Assembly: GCF_006861675.1 (NCBI RefSeq)
Contig: NZ_SGJB01000007.1
Span: 50,865-114,864 of the forward strand
DNA length: 64,000 nt
Reading direction: 5' to 3'
Source: Peptacetobacter hominis
GTDB taxonomy: Bacteria > Bacillota > Clostridia > Peptostreptococcales > Peptostreptococcaceae
The notes beneath the pieces are model-generated. The model saw only the letters and a list, made by a program, of their open reading frames with translations, was not told where the DNA came from and did not search any database. The translations under genes were made by a program, and so were the position numbers. Below are positions 25,643 to 33,776 of the stretch, piece by piece. Position 1 is the stretch's first letter; each line of letters starts with the position of its first letter.

Positions 25643-26467
25643 TTATTTATCCCCGCACATTCTCTTTAGAGCATCTATAAAATCGGTTATAAATTTCTCT
25701 CTGGTATTTTCATCTACTTCAAGTATTGATAAATATGGATTTAAATCTTCCAGCTCTACAAGAAGTAATTCCCCCGATTTCGTTCTACATGCATCAATTC
25801 TTTGTATTCCATTTTTTATATCATTCCATTCGATAAATTTCATAGCAAATTCCAAATCTTTATCAGATGCATTATACATTTCAAGTTTCCATCTTTTTTC
25901 TTTATCCGGGGCATACATAGCATATTCAAATTTATTATTGATAAAATAAAAAGATACTTCGTATTCAAAATCAATCATTGGCTGTATAAGCGTTTCTTTA
26001 TCTTTTATATCGCGATTTAAAAGTTCCTCTTTTGTAATGAATTCAAGACCTATTGAATCAGCTCCATCTATAGGTTTTATAACGTAGATATCTGCTTCTA
26101 GGAGTTTATTCAAATCATTTTTACTGTCTATAGTAGGTATTACAGGATAATTATATTCAGTCAAATCTATTAAATATTGTTTTCCTTTCATATCACCTTT
26201 CCCAACAAATTCATTGAATGTATTAAGTTTGTTTTTATGTACTCTTTCAACGAATTTTTCATATGCCTCTTTAAATCCTTTTACTCCACCTGTATTTCTA
26301 AACACTATAAGATCCACATCATTTTCAAAGGAATGAGAATCCCTGGGATTACATATAGCTATATCAAAATATCTTCTGAGTATGCCTGTTATATATAAAT
26401 CCTCCTCATAATATTTTCTTCCATTTGCATTATAATATAAATCTGTCATATATAATATTTTTTTCAT
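25643..26467 (-). CDS. ATP-grasp-like protein of unknown substrate
   Basis: The 274-residue product has ATP-grasp features: an N-terminal Rossmann-like part (KKILYMTDLYYNANG), VIKPIDGADSIGLEFI near residue 128 as the nucleotide-binding strand and loop, TLIQPMIDFEYEVSFYFIN near 158, and VELEDLNPYLSIL near 245 corresponding to the metal-binding E-x-N block. A carboxylate-amine ligase is possible but the substrate is unknown. The ATG at 26467 has AGGAG 8-9 bases upstream; a longer start covers that site. The gene stands alone. Confidence 0.75.
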   Translation of the reverse strand: MKKILYMTDLYYNANGRKYYEEDLYITGILRRYFDIAICNPRDSHSFENDVDLIVFRNTGGVKGFKEAYEKFVERVHKNKLNTFNEFVGKGDMKGKQYLIDLTEYNYPVIPTIDSKNDLNKLLEADIYVIKPIDGADSIGLEFITKEELLNRDIKDKETLIQPMIDFEYEVSFYFINNKFEYAMYAPDKEKRWKLEMYNASDKDLEFAMKFIEWNDIKNGIQRIDACRTKSGELLLVELEDLNPYLSILEVDENTREKFITDFIDALKRMCGDK

Positions 26468-26570
26468 ATACTCCATCTCCTTTTTCAGAATATTTTATAC
26501 TTATAGTATCATATTTTTTTATCATTTGATAGAAGTTATTATAATTTATAAATGATGGATTTATTTTCAT

Positions 26571-26602
26571 AAAAAACAGATTCTAAAAAAGAATCTGTTT
26601 TT
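26571..26602 (-). terminator. terminator of the saccharopine dehydrogenase-family gene
   Basis: AAACAGATTC and GAATCTGTTT pair around a 7-base A-rich loop; on the minus strand a T-rich run follows. It lies just past the stop of the gene at 26614. Confidence 0.8.
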
Positions 26603-26613
26603 TTATATATTTA

Positions 26614-27861
26614 TTAAATATTTTTTACTTTATAATTAAAACCTGACTCCTCCATTATTTCAAGATACGGAATAGGGTTGAAATATTCAGGTGAAAATAC
26701 GCCATAATCCTTCCAGATACCTTTGGCAATAAGTTCTATTGATATAGCTGCTCCAAAACCTGTCTGAGCAACTACAGCCTGCATACCCCAGTCTCTTATT
26801 GACTTTTGATTATCAAAAGTCTGATAAATAATTATTTCTTTATTTTTTCCGTCCTTAATACCTTTACAATGTATTCCAACACACATCATTCCTGTCATTT
26901 CATTTCCTATGTCTTTTGGCTGTGGTGCACAAGCTGCAACAACATCCCTCGGTATAATGCTTAATCCTGATACTTGTATTGGTTTTGTTGACCTTAGTCC
27001 CAACTTATTTATTACCTTTAAAGCATTTATAAGATTATCATCTAATGCTATTTTATATGTAACTCTCTCAAGTCCAAACTTTTCCAAATATCGAGGCATT
27101 GTTACTGTTTCTTCATGCTCTATTTTTATAAGAGTATTTTCGCCTACTTCAGGCATCATAAACTTTTCTTCACCTGCAAATGCATCTTCTACAATAAATC
27201 CACCTTTACTTTTGTCCCATTCAACATTTGGATTCATACACTCATCAATAACCGTCCATACATTAAAGCCAAATACAATATCATCTGCAGCTGCTCCTGG
27301 TACAGTAAGATTTCCCCCATCTTTTACATGAATTTCCTTTATCTCATCAAAAATATACTCAGCAGCATATCTTGCAAAAACATTTACAACTCCTGGGTCT
27401 ATTCCCATGCATATACAGGCCATCTGCTTGTTTTCCTTCCATTTTTCATGCTGGTCAAAGTTATATTTTGTCATAGGCTCAATATAACTATTTTCTATTC
27501 CAAGTCCAAACTTTGGATCGTCCTTTGGTACAGACCATGTGCCCATATTTCCATAATTCACACCGGATTCAAATGCAGCATCAAATATAAAGTTACTTAA
27601 AAATGGAGATGTTGCATCCATAACAAAATCTATATTATATTTTTTTATAAGTATTTTCATATTTTCTTTTGATTTTGCATCTACAAATTCTGGTATAAAT
27701 CTGTTATCATCATTTAAATTTTTACAAACTTCTTTTGCTCTTTTCTCATCAAAATCTGATACAACAGCAAACTCCAGCCATTCTCTCTTTTCATCTCTTT
27801 TTTTCAATATCCTAAGTATTGATTCCCCAACTGCTCCAGCTCCTACAATAAGCATTCTCAT
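26614..27861 (-). CDS. saccharopine dehydrogenase-family NAD(P)-dependent oxidoreductase
   Basis: The 415-residue protein has an N-terminal Rossmann loop (MLIVGAGAVGESIL, residues 3-16), the VDAKSKENMKILIKK segment near 64, FVMDATSPFLSNF near 84 and the family's alpha/beta C-terminal domain (GVNYGNMGTWSVP, GIDPGVVNVFARYAAE). Members reductively condense a 2-oxo acid or aldehyde with an amino acid, for example saccharopine dehydrogenase or carboxynorspermidine synthase. The substrate here is unknown. The transcript carries a tandem glycine riboswitch, which suggests a link with glycine. The ATG at 27861 has AAGGAGAG 6-7 bases upstream; the open frame upstream runs into the terminator. Confidence 0.88.
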   Translation of the reverse strand: MRMLIVGAGAVGESILRILKKRDEKREWLEFAVVSDFDEKRAKEVCKNLNDDNRFIPEFVDAKSKENMKILIKKYNIDFVMDATSPFLSNFIFDAAFESGVNYGNMGTWSVPKDDPKFGLGIENSYIEPMTKYNFDQHEKWKENKQMACICMGIDPGVVNVFARYAAEYIFDEIKEIHVKDGGNLTVPGAAADDIVFGFNVWTVIDECMNPNVEWDKSKGGFIVEDAFAGEEKFMMPEVGENTLIKIEHEETVTMPRYLEKFGLERVTYKIALDDNLINALKVINKLGLRSTKPIQVSGLSIIPRDVVAACAPQPKDIGNEMTGMMCVGIHCKGIKDGKNKEIIIYQTFDNQKSIRDWGMQAVVAQTGFGAAISIELIAKGIWKDYGVFSPEYFNPIPYLEIMEESGFNYKVKNI

Positions 27862-27926
27862 AAGATTCTCTCCTTTTAAATATAAATTTTTCATCTTACC
27901 AAATATGCCTTTTTCTGTATCAAAAA

Positions 27927-27963
27927 AGAGATACAGGTACACTAAAAAATGCATCTGTATCTC
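27927..27963 (-). terminator. riboswitch-controlled terminator
   Basis: GAGATACAG (27955-27963) pairs with CTGTATCTC (27928-27936) and TTTTTT follows. The 5' arm overlaps the last bases of the second glycine aptamer (the CAGAG of its closing stem), so aptamer and terminator exclude each other. This predicts an ON switch. Confidence 0.85.
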
Positions 27964-28140
27964 TGTCCTTTTGCCAGTTGGTTATATCCTCGTAGGCGAC
28001 GAATTAAATCGTTCTCTCCAAAGTATCGTCAGACTGCCTTCCTTTTGCCTGTCAGTTTCCATATGGACAAGATGAATTCCATACTTTGCTTCTTCGGCGC
28101 TTTAAAAAAGTCTCTAAGGCTGTCCTCATCCGAACATATT
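27958..28140 (-). ncRNA. tandem glycine riboswitch
   Basis: Two glycine aptamers are visible on the minus strand. Aptamer 1 (about 28124-28031) has GCGCCGAAGAAGCAAA and CTGACAGGCAAAAGGAAGG, closed by GACAGCCUU / AAGGCAGUC. Aptamer 2 (about 28030-27961) has TTTGGAGAGAACGATTTAAT, CGTCGCC and AACTGGCAAAAGGACAGAG, nearly the Vibrio cholerae VCII consensus. The linker is only a few bases. A terminator follows directly, then the saccharopine dehydrogenase-family gene. Glycine riboswitches usually sit before gcvT operons or glycine transporters, so this target is unusual. Confidence 0.93.
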
Positions 28141-28177
28141 CGCTTTTAAGGTAATTAATACCTTCTATTTAATTAGG

Positions 28178-28206
28178 ATTATAACTTTATATATAATATA
28201 TGTCAA
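28178..28206 (-). promoter_or_regulatory. consensus promoter of the glycine-riboswitch transcript
   Basis: TTGACA (28201-28206) and TATAAT (28178-28183) on the minus strand with exactly 17 bp between them. Transcription would begin about 30 bases before the first aptamer. Confidence 0.85.
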
Positions 28207-28239
28207 TGTATTTTACATAATCTTGACAAGTTTTATATT

Positions 28240-29466
28240 TTATTCATCATATGATATTTCTGAAAGAATTTCTTTTTCAAACTCCTTAAGAATAGTTTTT
28301 CTAGATGATATCTTTGATTCTATAGGCTTCATCAGTTTCATAGCAACTGATAAGAAATCCTTGTTTTTTTCATCTTCTTCAGGTGGTTCTATTTCCTTTA
28401 TTTCATTTACAAATTCATCTAATGTGTATATCTTAAACTTTTTAAGTTTTCTTTCTTCAGCAAGAATTTCCATAAGTCCAATGAAAATATCCTGATATGA
28501 TTCAGATTCATCGGATTTAACAAGGCTAGCCACTTTAGGTATTATTTTTTCAAAAAGCATTCTCTTTGGATCCATTTCTGAAATATTAAGTTTTTCACCA
28601 AACTGTATTATGTTTTTTTCTGGATAATTTATAATTCTTTCAAAAAATTCATCATCTGATATCGGCTCTATATAATATTTCTTACCCTTTAAACCTTCAA
28701 AGTATTTTATAGCATCGAAATATCCCCTAAGCATATTTTTTCTTATTGTATTATTACTGAAAACCAATGCTCGTCCTAATTGCTGCGCCGGCTTTATTTC
28801 TACAAGTTTAGTATTGGGATTCAAAGGTTTCCTTATTTTTCGATCCGGGAAAAGTCTGATTGCTATTATATCATCATAACCTTTTCTTTCAAGCAACTGT
28901 ATTGGACAATTATCATAAAAACCTCCGTCTATATACCGTTCCTCGCGACCTTCTTCTTTTTTGAATACTGGAAGATTTGCACTTGCCATTATATAATCTT
29001 TAAGCTCTCCATATGGTATTTCCTCTTTAAAAATTTCCACAGGTACAGGCTTTACTCCATCAAATTTCACTGTAACAAGTCCAAAATCTATGTCTGAAGC
29101 TCTAAGCTTATCCTCATCTACATACTTATCCAGAATTTTTCTTAGTCCTGCTGTATCAATTCCCCTATTTACAATTATTTTTTTTGCCTCTGATGAAAGA
29201 TACTCTCTTGTTTCTTTATCAATTTTTCCTTTTTCAATTTTTTCCATATGATTTCTATCTACATCAAACAATGTATCAGGCTGAATATCCTTCCACATAT
29301 TGTAGCAGACTTCGAAATCTCCCTGGGCAACCATGGCAGCATTAAATGCTCCTATGGATGTTCCTGTAATTCCATCTATTTTATATCCTTTTTCATACAG
29401 TGCTCTCAAAACTCCCATATGATATGCGCCTCTTGATGCGCCACCTTCAAGTGCTATTCCTTTCAT
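28240..29466 (-). CDS. patatin-like phospholipase
   Basis: The 408-residue protein has a patatin domain in its first ~210 residues: the oxyanion loop EGGASRGAYHMGVL near residue 7, the nucleophile elbow GTSIGAFNAAM near 36, and DGGFYDNCP near 180 with the catalytic Asp, making a Ser-Asp dyad. The second half is a helical extension of unknown role, charged and ending in KEFEKEILSEISYDE. It is likely an intracellular lipid acyl hydrolase. The ATG at 29466 has AGAGGAAG 9 bases upstream; a GTG three codons earlier is possible. Confidence 0.9.
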   Translation of the reverse strand: MKGIALEGGASRGAYHMGVLRALYEKGYKIDGITGTSIGAFNAAMVAQGDFEVCYNMWKDIQPDTLFDVDRNHMEKIEKGKIDKETREYLSSEAKKIIVNRGIDTAGLRKILDKYVDEDKLRASDIDFGLVTVKFDGVKPVPVEIFKEEIPYGELKDYIMASANLPVFKKEEGREERYIDGGFYDNCPIQLLERKGYDDIIAIRLFPDRKIRKPLNPNTKLVEIKPAQQLGRALVFSNNTIRKNMLRGYFDAIKYFEGLKGKKYYIEPISDDEFFERIINYPEKNIIQFGEKLNISEMDPKRMLFEKIIPKVASLVKSDESESYQDIFIGLMEILAEERKLKKFKIYTLDEFVNEIKEIEPPEEDEKNKDFLSVAMKLMKPIESKISSRKTILKEFEKEILSEISYDE

Positions 29467-29515
29467 AAAATACACTTCCTCTCTTTATTTATAGAGATAT
29501 TTTTTATATACAATA

Positions 29516-29539
29516 AAACTGCCTATTCAGGCAGTTTTA
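29516..29539 (-). terminator. terminator of the TerD-like gene
   Basis: AAAACTGCCT-ATTC-AGGCAGTTTT, a 10-bp stem with T-rich sequence after it on the minus strand, between the TerD-like gene (upstream on that strand) and the patatin gene. Confidence 0.75.
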
Positions 29540-29563
29540 TTTCTCCTATTATATATTTTCCCT

Positions 29564-30118
29564 TTATATACCAAGCCCAAACATTTTTCCAAGGTTTAAA
29601 AGTCCACCTTCTGTATACTCAGTGTTTGAGTTGAACTTCCATTCTCCATTATGTCTATACATTTCACCAAATATAATTTCTGTATTCTGTCCTGTTTTTT
29701 CATTTGGTATATATGTGTACATAACATCTTCTCTATCTAAATCTATTATTCTCATAGATATATAGTCAAATCTGTCATAAAATCTTAAAATATCACTTTT
29801 TTCAGAAAGACTGATTGCAAAGAAAATCTTTCTAATCTTTTGTGGTATTTTGGATATTGTTATATAAACCTTATCCTCTCTATCATTGATTCTCACACAT
29901 CCAGATGAATGGCTTTTGTTATCTTTATATAAGAAATCTTCATAACTTGTTATAGATCCACTGTTATCCGTAAGAAAAACAGCAGTTGAAATATCAAATT
30001 CTCCTTCTTTATACATATACTGATTAACCTTATAATCAAACTCAACAAGAATATTTTCAAGTTCAGGTCTTTCAGAAGTAAGAGGATATCTATTTCCTTT
30101 TATTATTTCTTTATTCAT
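29564..30118 (-). CDS. TerD-family stress protein
   Basis: The 184-residue protein is a single TerD domain: ILVEFDYKVNQ near residue 22, the calcium-binding-type acidic loops around FDISTAVFLTDNSGSI and YEDFLYKDNKSH, IRKIFFAISLSE near 93 and FGEMYRHNGEWKFN near 149. TerD/CABP proteins bind Ca2+ and are associated with tellurite, phage or envelope stress. No other ter genes (terB, terC, terZ) are adjacent, so this is an isolated copy. AAAGGAAG RBS. Confidence 0.85.
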   Translation of the reverse strand: MNKEIIKGNRYPLTSERPELENILVEFDYKVNQYMYKEGEFDISTAVFLTDNSGSITSYEDFLYKDNKSHSSGCVRINDREDKVYITISKIPQKIRKIFFAISLSEKSDILRFYDRFDYISMRIIDLDREDVMYTYIPNEKTGQNTEIIFGEMYRHNGEWKFNSNTEYTEGGLLNLGKMFGLGI

Positions 30119-30170
30119 GCTCTGTACTTCCTTTCAATATTACATATCTATAATAATTATATACGTTATC

Positions 30171-30803
30171 CTATTTTTTTTCATCTGTTTTTTTTGAATC
30201 ATCTTTCATTTCTTTTTTCTTTTTCTCTATTTCAAGTTCATGTTTTTCTAAATTTACATTTGCCTTTTTACCTACAAACCATGATAGTGCCACGAGTGCT
30301 ATAAGTACTATTATTTTTAATGGGCTATGGATAAAACCACTTATATCCTCCGCTACATAACTTACAACAATAAACATTACAAATTTTCCTGCAAGCATCG
30401 GTGGTGCAAAATCTATAAACTTCTTTTTACAGAATGCAGATGCCACAGTTGCAAGAGAACTAGGCATAAAAGTACATGCATATGCTATAAAAAGCATAGA
30501 AAATCCTTTTTTATCCAACCATCTCACACCAGCTTCAACTTTTTCAGTCCTCATTTTTCTGAATATTTTATTGTTGTTAAATCTACTTAGAATCAGAAAA
30601 AGTGACAATGTACCAAGACCTGATCCTATCCATGATATAAGTAAACCTATAAACATTCCATGAATGGCTGCATTCGCACCTACAATAGCTACTATTGGAA
30701 GTGCTGGAATAAAACTTTCAATAAATGCACTCAGAATTCCCGCAATCAGAGAAAGAAGCATATTATCCTGAGCTATATATAAAAACTGTTGTATATAATC
30801 CAT
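30171..30803 (-). CDS. VTT-domain (TVP38/DedA-related) membrane protein
   Basis: The 210-residue protein has the VTT fold: a re-entrant AFIESFIPALPIVAIVGANAAIHG near residue 26, a GLLISWIGSGLGTLSLFLI helix and a FMPSSLATVASAFCKKKF segment near 115. The C-terminal 40 residues are highly charged (KKKKEMKDDSKKTDEKK). The family includes lipid scramblases or undecaprenyl-phosphate flippases; the precise cargo here is unknown. The gene lies 52 bases upstream of the TerD gene on the same strand, possibly in one transcript. Confidence 0.85.
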   Translation of the reverse strand: MDYIQQFLYIAQDNMLLSLIAGILSAFIESFIPALPIVAIVGANAAIHGMFIGLLISWIGSGLGTLSLFLILSRFNNNKIFRKMRTEKVEAGVRWLDKKGFSMLFIAYACTFMPSSLATVASAFCKKKFIDFAPPMLAGKFVMFIVVSYVAEDISGFIHSPLKIIVLIALVALSWFVGKKANVNLEKHELEIEKKKKEMKDDSKKTDEKK

Positions 30804-30960
30804 AGCAAATATCCTTTCTGGTATATTTATAATATTATAACCTTATTTTCTGAATTTTTCAACTTTATACCAATATTGATTCTATACACAAGGAATTATA
30901 TAACACAATTCTTAATTTTAATTTAACTATTTATATAATAATACTAAAATAATTCCTTCT

Positions 30961-31006
30961 AATTAATAAAGGATGCATCCAAATCTGTATGCATCCTTTA
31001 TTAATT
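30961..31006 (-). terminator. terminator of the EamA exporter gene
   Basis: An 18-bp perfect stem (AATTAATAAAGGATGCAT with its complement, 10-base loop) overlaps the last bases of the EamA gene at 31005. Confidence 0.85.
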
Positions 31007-31943
31007 ATATTCTTTCATCAACATATTCAAATGTTTTTTCGTATTCACTACTATTTTCTTCCTGATTTCCTGTCTGAAGTGCCATTGTAGCTGACATAAA
31101 CATCATAAATACACCAAGAAGTTTTCCAATTGTAAATACTTCACCTATTATAATCCATCCTATGAAAGATGCTATTATAAGTTCTATTGAAGCAACAACA
31201 CCGACAACTGATAGCTCTGTATTTGAGGCAATGCCTTTCGCATAAAATATATATGCAATCGCAGCTGGAAATATTCCCAGAAGCATCATAAATATAAATG
31301 TCATTGGATCAGAAGCAAGAGACAACATTTCTACAGGCTTTGCTGAAGGAATCATGAAAAAAGCTCCAAATAAAAAACCGTATATCAAAATTGTTTCACT
31401 TGAAAAATCTTCAAGTGCTTTTCTACTTATAATTCCCATAAGTGCATATGTTACAGCAGCCATTATTCCCATTATAATTCCATATGAACTAAGTCCCTGA
31501 AAATCAAGTTTACCTCCTGTTACAGCCATAAATGCACCCGCAAAACATACCATCAAAGAAACCACTTTTAGTTTTGTTATTTTCTCTTTATATATTATTC
31601 CCGAAAATACAGCCAGAAATAATGGAGATGTATATAATAAAACTGCTGCAGCAGACACACCTGCCTTCTCTACTGCTTTAAAATAACACATATTAAATAT
31701 TCCCTGACATATTATTCCTATTGCTGCACAATATATAATTCCTTTAAGATTAAGTTTCAGAAGATTTCTATTTTTTACTCCTGTATATGCAAAAAGCACT
31801 ATAAAACCTATAAACAACCTTGTAAAAGCCACCTGTTCTGAACTTAGTCCTCTCTCCATGAGAACTGTTCCAAATAATCCTAATGTAGACCATATTGTTC
31901 CTGCAAGCGCTATATAGATATAGCCTTTTTTACTTTTTTCCAT
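31005..31943 (-). CDS. EamA/DMT-superfamily transporter
   Basis: The 312-residue protein has ten predicted membrane helices in two EamA repeats (AGTIWSTLGLFGTVLMERG at the start, YGIIMGIMAAVTYALMGIISRKAL in the middle). Members export metabolites such as amino acids; cargo is not readable. The C-terminus is acidic and soluble (EENSSEYEKTFEYVDERI). A second EamA gene of different sequence lies at 46.6 kb. GGGGG RBS 7 bases before the ATG. Confidence 0.88.
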   Translation of the reverse strand: MEKSKKGYIYIALAGTIWSTLGLFGTVLMERGLSSEQVAFTRLFIGFIVLFAYTGVKNRNLLKLNLKGIIYCAAIGIICQGIFNMCYFKAVEKAGVSAAAVLLYTSPLFLAVFSGIIYKEKITKLKVVSLMVCFAGAFMAVTGGKLDFQGLSSYGIIMGIMAAVTYALMGIISRKALEDFSSETILIYGFLFGAFFMIPSAKPVEMLSLASDPMTFIFMMLLGIFPAAIAYIFYAKGIASNTELSVVGVVASIELIIASFIGWIIIGEVFTIGKLLGVFMMFMSATMALQTGNQEENSSEYEKTFEYVDERI

Positions 31944-32341
31944 ATCAATACCCCCTTCACACTATATCTTTAAAGCAATTTATATGCCATCTTTTTATAG
32001 GCAAAGAACAGTAATTTCATTCTCACACACTTATTATCAAAGTCTAAAATGACTCGCACGCTATATTGTAAGTTTCAAATGACTTATATGCCATTTACTG
32101 AGTTATATATGAATTATAAGAACTTATACTAAATTAACATATAAAATCTAATTAGACTGTATAATATCTTGTCTCAGTTTATGGGTGTAAACCTTGAATT
32201 TTTCTGTATATTTTGATATTATTATTTTAAGGAAAGCTATTTCATAATTGCTTTTCATACAATCAATCCATATTTTATTTATGGTTTGTTTTATTGGACG
32301 TCTGACGTCAAATATTTTATCATGAGGTGTATGAAAATAAT
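31944..32341. promoter_or_regulatory. gene-free region with a GACGTC double palindrome
   Basis: No ORF is convincing in these ~400 bp. TTGGACGTC (32294-32302) and GACGTCAA (32304-32311) form a compact inverted repeat 31 bases before the phospholipase-like start, a possible operator. TTATATGCCAT occurs twice (31980-31990 and 32085-32095) toward the EamA side. Neither is assigned. Confidence 0.35.
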
Positions 32342-32926
32342 ATGTTAATGAACACTCACTTTCAGATTGCTAAATCAGTACTTGAAAATATGGATGACAA
32401 TAAGTCATTGCTATTAAGTGAAAAGAACTTCGTGTACGGCAACATAAAGCCTGATGCGTTATCTAAATATAAACTTAACAGACATTATATGGAAGAATCT
32501 TTTGCTATGATAGCAGAAAAGATAGAACAGCTTTGCAGATTATCTTTAGACTCATTATCAAGAATGTTTTCTTCAAGCAGATTCAGTCAGGAATTAGGTG
32601 TTATTTGTCATTTCCTTTGCGATTTCTTCTGTGTTGCACACAGTGAACGCTGGGAATTCAAGCACAGTTTTAACAGACATGTTGTTTATGAAAGAGAACT
32701 TGCTTCTGCTGCGAAAGATGCTGATTTAACAAGAATCAAAGGGGACTGTATCTGTGGTGGAAAATTCATCGAATTTTTCAACACTCTTTATGAGCAGTAC
32801 AAAAACAATGGAAACTACATTGAAAACGACCTTATGTTTTCTACATATATCTGTAATAGTGTGACAGATTATATATTAGGCAGAATTATTTCAAATACAA
32901 ATGATGTGATGATAAAAACAGCTTAG
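32342..32926 (+). CDS. zinc-dependent phospholipase C-family protein
   Basis: A 194-residue intracellular-looking protein of the ZnPC-like fold. THFQIAKSVLENM near residue 4 gives the first His, YGNIKPDALS near 33 the Asp, and CHFLCDFFCVAHS near 84 the H-x(3)-D-x(4)-H set, so the zinc ligands are in place. No signal peptide is seen, unlike secreted clostridial phospholipase C, so phospholipase activity is not certain. The start is ambiguous: ATG at 32342 is used, with TGAGGTG about 12 bases upstream; ATG at 32348 and GTG at 32327 are alternatives. Confidence 0.72.
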   Translation: MLMNTHFQIAKSVLENMDDNKSLLLSEKNFVYGNIKPDALSKYKLNRHYMEESFAMIAEKIEQLCRLSLDSLSRMFSSSRFSQELGVICHFLCDFFCVAHSERWEFKHSFNRHVVYERELASAAKDADLTRIKGDCICGGKFIEFFNTLYEQYKNNGNYIENDLMFSTYICNSVTDYILGRIISNTNDVMIKTA

Positions 32927-32973
32927 TATTGCTATTATAGATTTCAAACAGATATTTTCTGTAAGTAGATACA

Positions 32974-33003
32974 ATGGTACCGGTTATCCGGTACCATTTT
33001 TTT
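32974..33003 (+). terminator. terminator of the ZnPC-like gene
   Basis: ATGGTACCGG-TTAT-CCGGTACCAT followed by a run of seven T. Confidence 0.92.
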
Positions 33004-33175
33004 ATAGATAAGTAATTGCTGGCTTATTACATTTTATAGATACGTGATTGCTCCCTATTACAGACATCAATAAAATATAATTTTACCTCAAAACCAATAT
33101 GTTAATATACGTTGCTTGTTGCAACGGCTCATTCTCTGTACAATTTTATTAGAAAATAAATTAGGGGGATTCTAT

Positions 33176-33685
33176 ATGTTAAATGAAAATATTAGAACAA
33201 TAAGAAAATCAAAAGGACTATCTCAGCAGGATCTTGCAATAAGGCTAAATGTTGTCAGACAAACTGTTTCAAAATGGGAAAAAGGTCTATCTGTTCCTGA
33301 CTCTGAGATGTTAATTCTTATATCAGATGTTCTAGAGACTCCAGTAAGTATATTAATAGGTGAAAATATTTCCGAATATCCCACTGAGAATTTAAAATCC
33401 ATATCAGAAAAACTTGAGGCAATAAATCTGCAACTTGCAAACAATAAAATCAGAAAAAGAAAGTTTCTTCAGGCGTTACTTATTATTCTATGTTTTATTA
33501 TTCTGATAATATTTTTATTTTTAATCCGATTAAAAAGTCCCTATCTAAACTGGAGTTATAACAATCCTGAAATAACTGTCTTAAGGGTTAATTTCCATAT
33601 ACTTGAATGGTTATTTGTAAGAATAGCACCAATTATTATGATTTTTTCAATAATAGGGATTATATTAATCAGAAAGAAATTTTAA
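33176..33685 (+). CDS. Xre-family membrane-anchored transcriptional regulator
   Basis: The 169-residue protein has a Cro/CI helix-turn-helix at residues 5-58 (IRTIRKSKGLSQQDLAIRL; VVRQTVSKWEKGLSVPDSEM), a short coiled region (NLKSISEKLEAINLQLANN) and two C-terminal hydrophobic segments (residues 97-115 and 143-165), so it is probably bound to the membrane. Related proteins pair with short membrane proteins or transporters, none of which is adjacent here. The ATG at 33176 has GGGGG 7 bases upstream; a longer frame lacks a site. Confidence 0.85.
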   Translation: MLNENIRTIRKSKGLSQQDLAIRLNVVRQTVSKWEKGLSVPDSEMLILISDVLETPVSILIGENISEYPTENLKSISEKLEAINLQLANNKIRKRKFLQALLIILCFIILIIFLFLIRLKSPYLNWSYNNPEITVLRVNFHILEWLFVRIAPIIMIFSIIGIILIRKKF

Positions 33686-33694
33686 ATCTTTTAT

Positions 33695-33736
33695 AAAAAA
33701 ATACACCCTATCCATTTGGATTCGGGTGTATTTTTT
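33695..33736. terminator. bidirectional terminator between the Xre gene and ilvB
   Basis: AAAAAATACACCC pairs with GGGTGTATTTTTT, enclosing a small inner hairpin (ATCC/GGAT). It ends both the Xre gene and the long ilv-leu operon. Confidence 0.9.
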
Positions 33737-33776
33737 GAATTATAATAAATATTATTTCTGTTAAAAATAATTGAAT

